A DNA stretch of 64,000 nt from positions 47,306,019-47,370,018 of the forward strand of contig CM049306.1 in NCBI GenBank assembly GCA_026874595.1, read 5' to 3'. Position numbers and translations under genes: made by a program. The stretch comes from Sipunculus nudus. Lineage: Eukaryota; Annelida; Sipuncula; Golfingiida; Sipunculidae. Every line of letters starts with the position of its first letter. The first letter of the stretch is position 1. A model generated the notes under the pieces. That model was not told the origin of the DNA, ran no database searches, and saw only the letters and a program-made list of their open reading frames with translations. Positions 37,169 through 47,100 of the stretch are shown here, piece after piece.

Positions 37169-37259
<91 letters not shown>
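37169..37259. repeat. (TC)n(TA)n compound microsatellite
   Basis: About 13 TC units then about 32 TA units, directly abutting the Penelope-like remnant. Confidence 0.95.
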
Positions 37260-37262
<3 letters not shown>

Positions 37263-37561
37263 TGTACTGAATGTGATTTCAAGACAAGATACAATAACCA
37301 CAAGCAATCCTTTCGGAACAGATCCCACGCTAAAAATACTGAAATGTCTAAACACATTTGGTCACTAAAAGACAACAATATCAATTACAAGCTCTCCTGG
37401 GAAATATCTGCCAAGGCAGCACCTTACTTCTGCTTGTCTGAAAAGCTACTTATAGCAACGCCCCCCCCCCCCCTGGATCATTGTTGAAATCAAGAGCTGA
37501 AATTCTCTCCAAGTGCCGCCATCAGAACAAATTCACCCTGAAATATTTTAAAACCTACTAA
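37260..37561 (+). pseudogene. Penelope-like retroelement remnant, GIY-YIG endonuclease C-terminal part
   Basis: The first frame reads FKTRYNNHKQSFRNR, TEMSKHIWSLKDNNINYKLSW and CLSEKLLIA, the second half of the GIY-YIG endonuclease domain that follows reverse transcriptase in Penelope-like elements. After a C13 run (37461-37473) the protein continues in another frame as KSRAEILSKCRHQNKFTLKY and ends at a TAA at 37559-37561, so the copy is frameshifted. The catalytic GIY and YIG strands and the whole reverse transcriptase are missing: the upstream side is replaced by a TA/TC microsatellite. A hammerhead motif lies 0.6 kb downstream on the same strand, as expected for this element class. Confidence 0.8.
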
Positions 37562-38095
37562 TATTCAGAGTGCCCCCTTAAGCCCCCCCCCCCCCCTCAG
37601 AGGATCCGCTGGGCAGACTTACCTGTCCAGGTAGTTGTTCTCTCACTGCTTTGCAGTGATGAGGGACATGGCGTTACCACTACATCATGGTGAGTTTAGA
37701 GTGGATTTCATTTGGTATGAGTATAGTATAGTATATTTGCCTTTTATATTGTATATTTGCCTTGTATATTGTGTATTTTCATAGTATATGTGTATTTTTA
37801 TCATATGTATACTACTGATATGTTCACCGCTTCCAAGACCCTATTAGAAATCAGTTCAATATGCTAATTGAGCATCCTGGTATATATCTTTGTATTATAT
37901 ATATAATTTACAACAATAAATAACCTCTTTGCCCTGCCCTGTTATGTTCCAGTATCGCACGTGTACCCCGACCAATCCTATTGTGCACCCGAGGACAATA
38001 GGATCAGTGTCAGTTTTTCACATGCCCCCCCCCCCCCCCCCGCCCCGAATCGTACAAAGCAATATCTCGTAATCTCGTAAAGTCTCGGCTTTTCA
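37562..38095. other. Probable 3' part of the Penelope-like element and C runs
   Basis: Non-coding sequence between the endonuclease remnant and the hammerhead block, with C runs at 37583-37596 and 38025-38041. It may be the element's 3' untranslated part, but boundaries cannot be set. Confidence 0.35.
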
Positions 38096-38124
38096 AACCA
38101 CGCCGTTAGCCTCATTCTAACCAC

Positions 38125-38172
38125 ATTCACCTGATGATCGGGTCGCATCCCGTGAAACAGACTGTTGTGAAT
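38125..38172 (+). ncRNA. Hammerhead ribozyme (type I, Penelope-like element)
   Basis: All conserved parts are present in order. Stem I is ATTCAC (38125-38130) with GTGAAT (38167-38172). The core is CTGATGA (38131-38137). Stem II is CGGG (38139-38142) with CCCG (38149-38152). GAA (38154-38156) follows, and stem III is ACA (38157-38159) with TGT (38163-38165). The cleavage-site base would be T38166, cutting before G38167. Very short stem III is typical of hammerheads in Penelope-like elements. One oddity is a T-T pair next to the core in stem II (38138/38153), where a G-C pair is usual; this could weaken activity. The block from about 38089 matches the inverted copy at 30.24-30.33 kb. Confidence 0.85.
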
Positions 38173-38263
38173 TAACAGTGTTGTTTTTCTTCAGAGTTAT
38201 ACCGCTCTGGCCTAGTCTGTATAGGCCATAGAGCACTTTACATCGGAGGGTAACACTACCTTC

Positions 38264-38277
38264 TATATATATATCTA

Positions 38278-38324
<47 letters not shown>
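38264..38324. repeat. (TA)n microsatellite
   Basis: TA repeat with two TATC interruptions near its start. Confidence 0.95.
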
Positions 38325-38327
<3 letters not shown>

Positions 38328-39579
38328 GGACGTAATAACACCTTTCCACCTATCTCAAGCAAACACGTACATGGAAAGGCGTTCTTCATTTTGTACCAAT
38401 CCGTTGGAAAGGTGAATATTTTTTATAGATATAAGATAGTTTCACGTTATAAGCTGATAAGTGGTAAAAAAACATGACAAAAACAAACAAAAAATATTCC
38501 ACATACGGTGTTCCACCGACTCCCTATATTTTATATATTTTCCTGTAAAATTGGTCTATAATTTCTTAAACTCTCCGGCATTTAGGCCCTCAAATATACT
38601 TATGAAGTATGGCATGCTGTAAATTTGAGTTATTTGGCAATGATTTTTATATTTTTCATATTTTTTTCCCGACATTTTGTTCCTTTTCTTGTGAGATTTA
38701 TACTTTTTCCATTAAATCCAGAGTGGCAGCACTTGAACAGTTACCGACTAAAATTAGCTGATGTCAGCGTTCATAGCCAAATCGCAGGGTGTGAATTTTA
38801 GATCATATGCCAAGAGAGTTCGTTTAGTCGTTAACATGCGAGTCATAGTTATAGGGCGAGTGTGTGGTATATGAGGACCACGATGTGGTCGGTTAATTTA
38901 CCACCCTTACACCAAAGTGGCTGGCAAATGGCGGTGTACTAACATGTATTCGCATCCTTTGTCATAAATCAAGCAAACCTTAGATACTTCACCTGACAGA
39001 AAATTCCCGTTTAATGATTTAGCAGATACATATCAAATTAAAGTAGGCTAAAAAAAAAAAAAAGTCCTGCGTGTCGGTCGCTGGACATGGGCGACATCTA
39101 TCGGTTTGATCTGGTATTAAAACATGCTTTTAATGTTACTGACTATATCACATTCAAATGCTATCATACCCATAAAAGGAGAAAAAAAACATACCAAGAA
39201 GGCTATATGTGTTTCTTTGTCAACGTTACTAAGACACACGGGTAAAGACACGGAATTAATAGTTGAATGTATCCCCTCCTTGTAGCTGTGCAAATTACAA
39301 CTATGCATTGTTGCATGATGCACGCCTATGTTGAGGTTATTTGAATATGAATATGCATTACATCTTAAATATAAAGAAAGAGTATCGTAAACTAAAGAAG
39401 CACTTTATTTTGAATTATATTTTCAAATTGACTTTCATTACAATCGGTATAATACAGGGTTTAAACTTAGTTAGCGAAAAAAAATTATCGTTTCGAGAGA
39501 ACTACTCATATATCGCTAAATGCTATTTTCGGAAACTTGGCATTACTTTAGGGTTAAATGTGAACTTCTGTCGAACTGA
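38325..39579. other. Intergenic, no gene recognised
   Basis: AT-rich with an A14 run near 39051. No coding evidence. Confidence 0.45.
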
Positions 39580-39955
39580 TTCGATGTGACCTCTGACCTT
39601 TGGCGTTGTAAGTCTTTTCGCGTGATATCTATCGTGCTTCTATTTTTGGTGAAAATCACCAAAATTTCTAGAGTGGCTGGATGTATTGGCCTGAAATTTT
39701 AACTGTTCATAGATCTTGGATCACTTTCTCGTACACGAGATTGACGGAAGTACCAACAAATGTTTTCGCTTAGCATTTATCCATGCACCTATACTTCAAG
39801 AGTGGTTTGATGTATTGGCCCTGAAATTGATCTTCATCTTTCTCATACACAAGACCGGTGGTCTTGTACCATTGACGTTCATTCGTGCGCCAGTTATGAG
39901 TGAATATCACACATATCCCATTCTCACCATCATGGTTACCGGTGTCCATTGAACA
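39580..39955 (+). repeat. Tandem duplication, about 130-bp unit, related to the 50-kb element
   Basis: Two diverged units (GAGTGG-TGGATGTATTGGCC at about 39670 and GAGTGG-TTGATGTATTGGCC at about 39800) follow TGACCTCTGACCTTTGGCG. The words GACCTCTGACCTTT and the layout GTGG..GAAATTTT..TAGATCTTGGATCACTTT recall the monomers of the element at 50.1-51.6 kb. Confidence 0.55.
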
Positions 39956-41643
39956 TGACTTGTGGCGCCTCCTGTGTGTTAAGACGTGTTAGGAATCGGA
40001 TATGAAATTATTTTTGAAGATTGAAAGAAAAAAACGACCGATGATCGGCTATTAAGCAGTTATTTTATGTGCTATCTATATTACCAAGAAATATGCTATA
40101 TATAACAATACCTAATATATTGAACGAGTAATTCCATTCTGATTTGTACATCAAGCTGAAAGGTCGCGGTAATGGCAGTTATTGTTGGCCAGTTTTGTGC
40201 CCCATCTTTTTTATATCTCTGACAGAATAAGATGAATCATCAGGATAATAGGACTTCTTTTGATGTGCAAAATTAATTGTTTGTGATCGATTATGCAAAA
40301 ATGTATTTAATTGAATTGATTATGAAAGAAAACGACCAATAATCGATATAATCGATTAATAAGCACACCACTAGTATTAACAGTCAAACATGGTCAGGGG
40401 GCTGTTCGGGAACTGGGAGTTAGCTGATGTTCGACTTTTACAGTGGAGTTCATTTTATTTTTGTGTCAAATTTTGGACCATTTGCCATTTGGAGAATTTA
40501 GCCTAAGATGATAAGGCATATATTGGCTGAGTAACATGTGGACGGCTGCCATGTCTGTAGGCCGACGGTTCTTAAACACAATTGTACGGGCTTGCTAATA
40601 TAAGGTGCAAAGTTTACAGGCCGCAATTCAGAATAACCCAATTGTTCTATTAAGGAGAAATAAGGCGCTTTTTATTTGGGTTAATTTGTTTACTTGCGTG
40701 TTTTGTAAATCATATTAATTTTAAATGTCTTGGAGATTCTCAAATTGCTGTTTCATTTTTATAACAAAATCCGATCTACGATTATTTAAAAGCAGATTGT
40801 ATATATTCATCCGCATTGTGGGACAATAATTTTATTTAGGACCGATTCTCAGTGTTAGCTGTTATACGTTATGTCCTGTCCCGCATCCAGCAGTTTTATC
40901 ATGCTTAAATTAACACACGCTCTGCTTACGACGAAACGCCAATTAACCGAGCTCATGCTGACATCACACATATATTAATATAATGCTCCCCCCCCCCCCC
41001 CCACCTCACACAAACGGGGGTTTCACGTGACAGACACCACGGGAATGTGCGCCTATTCTTCCTGAATGTGAACAATGTATATAATATTAGCCCAATTTAT
41101 AGCACATGTACATATAAACGCTCCAATTTTCATCATGTGAAAAAGAAGAAAAGCACTCAGTAGAACGCATTCCTCAGCCAAGGCAAACAACCCAACTGAA
41201 TATGTCCTGTAATGCAGATCTGTGACTAAATCAGACTCAGTTAATTGATAATACTGACCAATCCCCCCCCCCCACCCCCAATATTTTCCAGTAGATTCAG
41301 TAGATTCTGTGTGATCAACATGCATGAAAGACCAACAACAAGCATCAAACAAACTGACACGGGGAACATACAGCCTTCTTGGCTGAAGAAATATATAACT
41401 TGTCCTTATATAGCATCCAACATAGATTTTATTTTGCACAAGTACAAATATACTACTGTGTCAGGGATAAGCGTATATATACACCTATATTAAGCATTCA
41501 GCAGACTCCCCACAGCCGTATCTTTATTACACGCATTTTTTCAGTTTCTCTTCTGAAACGCTTTGCTTAAATTCGTTGCACACAATGTATATGAAATCGT
41601 GTAATAAGACTACCCGTTGGACTGGGTAAAAGTGGTTTAATTG
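39956..41643. other. Intergenic, no gene recognised
   Basis: AT-rich. C runs at 40988-41002 and 41263-41273. The 41.05-41.57 kb open frames lie on both strands and have no domain. Confidence 0.45.
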
Positions 41644-41766
41644 ACAATTGGCCTTATTAGACAGGTTAGTTATAACCAATGTTAACGCTTTCGGTATCCT
41701 CGAATGTGGTCTTAATAGGTGCGCATGGTCTTATTAAACAGGTGGTCTTTCAGACAGGTTCCACTG
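41644..41766. mobile_element. pogo/Tigger-like fragment
   Basis: It ends GACAGGTTCCACTG followed by TA, the reverse complement of a CAGTGGAACCTGTC terminus. It contains GGTCTTAATAGG, GGTCTTATTAAACAGG and GGTCTTTCAGACAGG repeats typical of subterminal regions. It matches the inverted fragment at 20783. The left end is unclear. Confidence 0.5.
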
Positions 41767-41772
41767 TATATG

Positions 41773-41977
41773 CAGGGCCCAGAAGCTATTCCGGGGAGGG
41801 GTCCAGAACCCCCCCCCCCCTTTTTTTTTTTATTTTGCATAGCAATGTTTTAAGGGTTTTAGGCCATTTTTGTGGCCTGGACCCCCCTTTTCCGGACCTG
41901 GGGACTTTTTTTTCAGGTTTTGTCATTAGTCCTCCTGGGTTTGACCCTTCTTTTCCTAAATCCTGAATCCGCCTCTG
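41773..41977 (-). mobile_element. hAT-like MITE, diverged
   Basis: It ends CCTGAATCCGCCTCTG, resembling the right termini of the 6.4-kb family, starts CAGGGCCC and contains C12 and T11 runs. No target duplication (flanks TGTATATG and GGGATATA do not match). Confidence 0.5.
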
Positions 41978-42449
41978 GGGATATACTATATACTATATAC
42001 TATAGCACCCCAACCCCGCCTCCCGTGAGTGGGGGAGGGTACGTGAATTCTTTTTCACTGTATAGACTATATACAGTATAGGGCGGATTTGGGTTGAAAG
42101 AAGCGACATGCGAAACAGGCTATACATGGTTTCTTGCTGCGTTGACAAAAACTTGACAATTATTTTATTTAAATTCTTTGCTGTCCCTGGCCCTATGATC
42201 ATTCCCTTTTCTGAAGAGAATTTAGAGTAGGCCTATAATAAAGTTTTGCCCTCATTAAAGCTAAATACTCATTATTAGCAGAGTGAGACAAAGTTTTCGC
42301 ATCTGATTCTTCATGATCTTAATAAATTTCCTTTTTTTTATATTTCCCTTTTATTTATGTTGCACGGCAATCGTTACCTAATATGACCATTATAATGTAG
42401 GCTTATGCCTTTTTAAATTTCCCTTTAATTTATGTTGCACGTCTATATT

Positions 42450-42689
42450 TAAAATAGATAGATAGATAAGATAGATTGATAACATTTATTAGCCTTCAGT
42501 TCCGGGAATTTGTCGTTGACTTGCAATTCATTACATAAAAATAAATAAGTTAGGGACAGATACATAAAAATAATACATAAAAATACATAAAAAATAACAC
42601 ATAACATATTGACTATGCATGTGAAAATAAGCATGTGAAAAAGATAAAACAGATAATTCTGCAGGTAAAACATTCAAAACATTCAATAT
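42450..42689 (-). mobile_element. LINE 3' untranslated region with ATCT-type tail
   Basis: On the minus strand this follows the LINE stop codon and ends in AATAAATGTTATCAATCTAT with a TATC-rich simple tail (about 42450-42475), the usual 3' end layout of some non-LTR retrotransposons. Confidence 0.6.
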
Positions 42690-42870
42690 CTAAGAGGGCT
42701 GCGAGTGAAGAAGTTTAATACTGTATGGCACGAGAGATTTTTTAAAACGAGTTGTTCTGCAGAATATTGTATTTAGGCGTTTACCTGAAGGTAAAAAACG
42801 GAACTCTGAATGTAGGGGATGTGTTGTGTCATTTATGACCTTTGATATGAAGGCCATTGTTTTGGTTTTA
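42690..42870 (-). pseudogene. Non-LTR retrotransposon ORF2 C-terminal fragment
   Basis: The minus-strand frame reads ISKVINDTTHPLHSEFRFLP, SGKRLNTIFCRTTRFKKS and LVPYSIKLLHSQPS, then a TAG (42690-42692). The HPLxxxFxxLPSGxR...RTxRxKxSxVPxxIxLL pattern is the conserved C-terminus found after reverse transcriptase in CR1/RTE-like LINE polyproteins. It is only about 60 codons and lacks the reverse transcriptase, so this is a 5'-truncated insertion, the normal fate of LINE copies. The clade is not determined. Confidence 0.75.
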
Positions 42871-43108
42871 TTATTATATTGTTCATTATTATATTTTATT
42901 GTTTCATTATTAAATTATATTGTTTGCAATATAATTATTTAAATTTAACAATTGATGATTGATTATAATATAAAAGTAAAATTATATAACGGCACATGCA
43001 TTCGTTGAATCAATGAACTTTTTTTATCCAGTACACCTTTAAAATATCATGAACTTTTCCCTTAATGATATTCGATTCAGAAATATAGAAGAGACTATAG
43101 GCCAATAG

Positions 43109-43109
<1 letters not shown>

Positions 43110-43184
<75 letters not shown>

Positions 43185-43206
43185 TTATATATATATTAAT
43201 ATATAT
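43110..43206. repeat. (TA)n microsatellite
   Basis: A long TA tract with a few TTATA interruptions toward its 3' side. Confidence 0.95.
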
Positions 43207-44051
43207 AGCTGACTATAATAGACTATTCCATGTAATAGCACTCTTTGGTATATCGAGTTTATTTATATAAGGTAACAAAAGCATCATTATTACGATGGAT
43301 TTAACCATGCTGGAATTTATAAGCGCACATTTGTGTTTCTTTATATGATTTCTTCTACAAATTTCCCACCATTCACATGGCAGCAATGAAAAGCACTCTT
43401 GGGTATCTATGGCAACCATGCTGGTAATATGTTAATGTGATGGGGCGCTCAGGGTCCGTTGTGATATCTTATTTATGATTTGACCGCACCGGTTTGGTTT
43501 CTATAGGTAACAGTACCCTTGTATGTATATGAGTGACTGACCCACTATACGTTATTTTGGATTTATGTAGGAGACGGATTACCGTAAGCTGTTGCTGCTC
43601 TCTAGACTGAAGGCGGAAAAGGCCGGGGTTTGTTTATATCCCATGAGTCCGTGGGCGGCCATATTTTCCAGGTGCACAGAATGAGAGGATTTGACAGGTG
43701 TAAAACAAGGTGCGACAGGTGTTATAAAAGTTTTAATTGACATTTAATTCCGATAAAAATTACTCACGCACATTAACAAGATAGTAAACGAATGACTTCA
43801 TGCACTTTGGTCATTGATACTATAGAAACATAACACAACGCGGCATATCTATGACCGAATATGAGTCAACTTGGTAAAACTGTTTCCCCGTTCATCTGTC
43901 GTAACGTGCTTTGTCGGTGGCTTTGTTGACATCTAATAGTATATTCGGGCACAATGCCAAAATGGTGACAGAACTTCTGCAGCACTGCAGTTAGATGCGA
44001 AGTCATTCCATTAGTGTTGATTCTACGTGTAGTAGCTAAACAAACCTAGCC
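43207..44051 (+). promoter_or_regulatory. Probable promoter/5' UTR region of NEK4
   Basis: This 845-bp interval between the TA tract and the start codon should hold the promoter and 5' UTR, unless an upstream non-coding exon exists. No convincing TATA box was seen. GC content rises around 43.44-43.68 kb. An X-box-like site is listed separately. Confidence 0.4.
43403..43416 (-). promoter_or_regulatory. X-box-like (RFX) site upstream of NEK4
   Basis: On the minus strand the sequence is GTTGCCATAGATAC, 13 of 14 to the RFX consensus, 636 bp upstream of the NEK4 start codon. NEK family kinases include several ciliary proteins, so RFX control would be plausible. Motif match only. Confidence 0.3.
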
Positions 44052-44144
44052 ATGTCTTTGGACATTTATGCAAGGAACAGAGTGATTGGCCAAGGAAGTT
44101 ATGGCGAAGTGTGGCTGGTCCGGCACAAAAAAGACAAGAAACAG
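44052..44144 (+). CDS. NEK4: NEK4 exon 1 (codons 1-31)
   Basis: Encodes the N-terminus through the glycine-rich nucleotide-binding loop ([18 protein letters not shown]). It ends at AACAG|GTGAGC in phase 0. Translation beyond 44144 runs into intron sequence. Confidence 0.93.
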
Positions 44145-47100
44145 GTGAGCTGCTCAAGTTTCTTTCATCACATGGTGTGTTTTCTGTATTTGAAAGTTTT
44201 TTGTTGTGGTACTACCCCAATAACAAAAGTACCATAACTATTATGTTGATAGTAGTTTTACCACAACTGGTAATTTTTACAGATTTTAATATAAATTTGT
44301 TTATTACAATCCAAATGTGCATGATGCAGTGCATGGTCCTTGTGTGCAGGGCTCTACATAAACTTTAAAAATGTGCTTGCCAGACCATGCAAGTAACACC
44401 TCGCTTTCACCAGAGTTACATAAATTCGGACTTGCCGTACAAATATTGGTAACTGTGGCCTAGTTGCAAAGTGTGCTCCACATTTTATTGTATATATTAG
44501 ACAACAGGTATTTTAGGATAAAGACAGATTATGGATATGATTGAACACGACAAAAATTGTTATAATTTTATTTAAATATAAGTTCATGTATTATATATAA
44601 TAAATCCACTTGCTGAGTCAAGTAAGTAAGAGGCTACTTATTTTGCTTACCACTTTTGTAAACCATAACGTCCAGGGCAAGTGGGCACATGTTAATGTCA
44701 ATGCCTGGTTTGAACAGAAAAATTAAGGGGTGTCAGGGGCAGAAGACTTGCCCACTGGCAAAAGCTAGAACTGGACTCACAGATTTAATTAAGGCTCTTA
44801 GACCCCCCCCCCCCCCATGACAGAGAAGGCAAAATCACCCTGCCAAAGTATTAGTACCGTAGTTTATTCACTTTCAATTGTATATTATGGATTATATATA
44901 TTTTGGTTATATGAATATATATATATACAAAAATATTAAACATTATTAGAACTGGTATTTTTGTTTAAATCCTTATTTTGATTTCATTTAAATGATCCTT
45001 ATTTCAGCATTCACAAATGTCTAACAACATACTATAATGCTAACATGACATCCTAAAATTTCTCGAAATGAGATTGATAATTGAAAGATGATTGAGGAAA
45101 AACTAAAGAACAAAGAAATTATTTAGAAATAACAGTGTTAAAAAGGATATTCCCCATAAAAGTGAGGGGAACATAAGATACTTTGTCTAATGGTGAAGCT
45201 TACTCCGTCTAATTAACTAGGTTCTGAGGGTCCGATACGACCGCAGCAAAATGGTCACTTGGTCTGCAGTGGGGCTTACTGCATATATGTGTTATATGTC
45301 AAGGATACTGCAGCCTAAAAGCTTCAGGAAAACACAAGAACTTAAAACCATTGTTAGGAAAATTTGTATTCAATCAAATATTGTGTTTATAAAAGTAAAT
45401 GTGTATAATCTATATAAATTGTAATTTTTAGCTCAGCTGACTATAAGTCATCTGAGCTATAGTCGTGGTCCATTGTCCGTCGTCCGTCCGTCTGTCTGGA
45501 TGTCCGTCCGTAAGACTGGCACGTTTCGACACCAATGGACCTACGAATCTGAAATTCGGCATACAGTTAGATGTCCCCAAAATCTCCTACCATGCCGAAA
45601 ATTGGGTCAATAGGACTTCGTTCCTTCGAGATATTAAGGAAAAACCTCAATTTTTTATTAGAAATCTATTTTCACTCTTCAGGACTGCCTAATATCAAAA
45701 CCACTCATCTGGTTTTCTTCATATTTACCATAAATATTCCTCTATATATTTTCTATGTACATGCCAGATATTAAGTCAGTATTATATAATTTTAAAAAGT
45801 TATGGGCCCAAACATAATGGTCTTTGTAAAAAAATCAGGAAGTATATTGGTCACTTAAGACCAAAAGTGTTAAAGGTAGGGACTTTTTTCCAGTAATACA
45901 ACTTTAATTAATCAAAATTTAATTGTATACCAAAAATTAGATCGAAATCTGTTAAATTTTTTTAAATATTGGCAAAAATATAAAATTGGTACCTTAAATT
46001 TTGCCCAACTTTGGCCACGGCACGTTTTTTTCCTGTAAGTACTGTGGATTTAATTTCACAGCATGTATACATAAGGATTCAATCTGTTAAAATCTAAAAT
46101 TTGAAAATAAAAGCTGCAAAATTAGGCTAGTTATTGAATTTTTTTGGAGGCTCTTGTTGTATTCCCTTACATTGTCAAGCAGTCCACTTTGGTGACTGCA
46201 GGTCATTCAGTGCACATCTCTATGCCCCCCAGGCTGTTGGCATAATTTTAGATGTCCCCAGGAATATAACTTTATTCAATCAAGATTCAATTGTTTACCC
46301 AAAATTAGATCTGAATTTTGCAAATTTTTCAAGTTATTAGCATAAATAAAAAATCAATACCTTAAATTTTGTCCAACTTTGGCACTTGATTTAATTTTCA
46401 CAGCATATATACATAAGGATTTAATCTTTTAAAATCTGAAATTTCAAAGAAATTGATTGGAAAGAATAGCTTTTATTCATGTTTTCATACACCATGTCAA
46501 GTGTTGTTTACATCTAGCCCACCTAGTAGTACAGCCTTCACTTGCATTATGTAACCCACCCCAGGCAGCTTGCCTTGGGTCAGCTTGGCCACTACCAGCA
46601 GGCTTTCCATCTGCCCTGCACTCCCCCCCCCCCCCCCAGATGGTGCATAAACTAGATGAATGTTATTATTTTCTGTATTTGATTCATTCTTATTCTAGGC
46701 TAAGCTACATTTTAGATTTTGTATTGTACCACCAGGGTTACAATGATTAAAGTGTACATTTAATTGTGTCCACAAAGTGGTGTATTGCTATGAAAGTGTG
46801 GATGTTCATGAGATAAGTAATTCCTTACTTCAGAATAGTAAAAACTTCACCAGGTGTGAAATTGACTATTAATTCCAGTTATAAATTAAAACTTGGATAG
46901 TAATTAGCACAATGATATTGTTTGTCCCTCATTCAACCAACAGTGTGTATACTTTATTTGAAAAGATGTTTATCAAATTGTTTAATCAAATTTACTGAAT
47001 CTTTTATTTTATTTTGGTGAATAAAATTAAGCATGTACTGAAAACTCCAATGTGCAAAACTTTTTAATAGTGATTAAAGGAATATTCTTGTAGATGCCAT

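Noticed and set aside
43498-43512. A second X-box (GTTTCTATAGGTAAC) near the NEK4 start
   Set aside because: It contains the GGTAAC half site but has one extra base against the 14-mer consensus, so it was not called.
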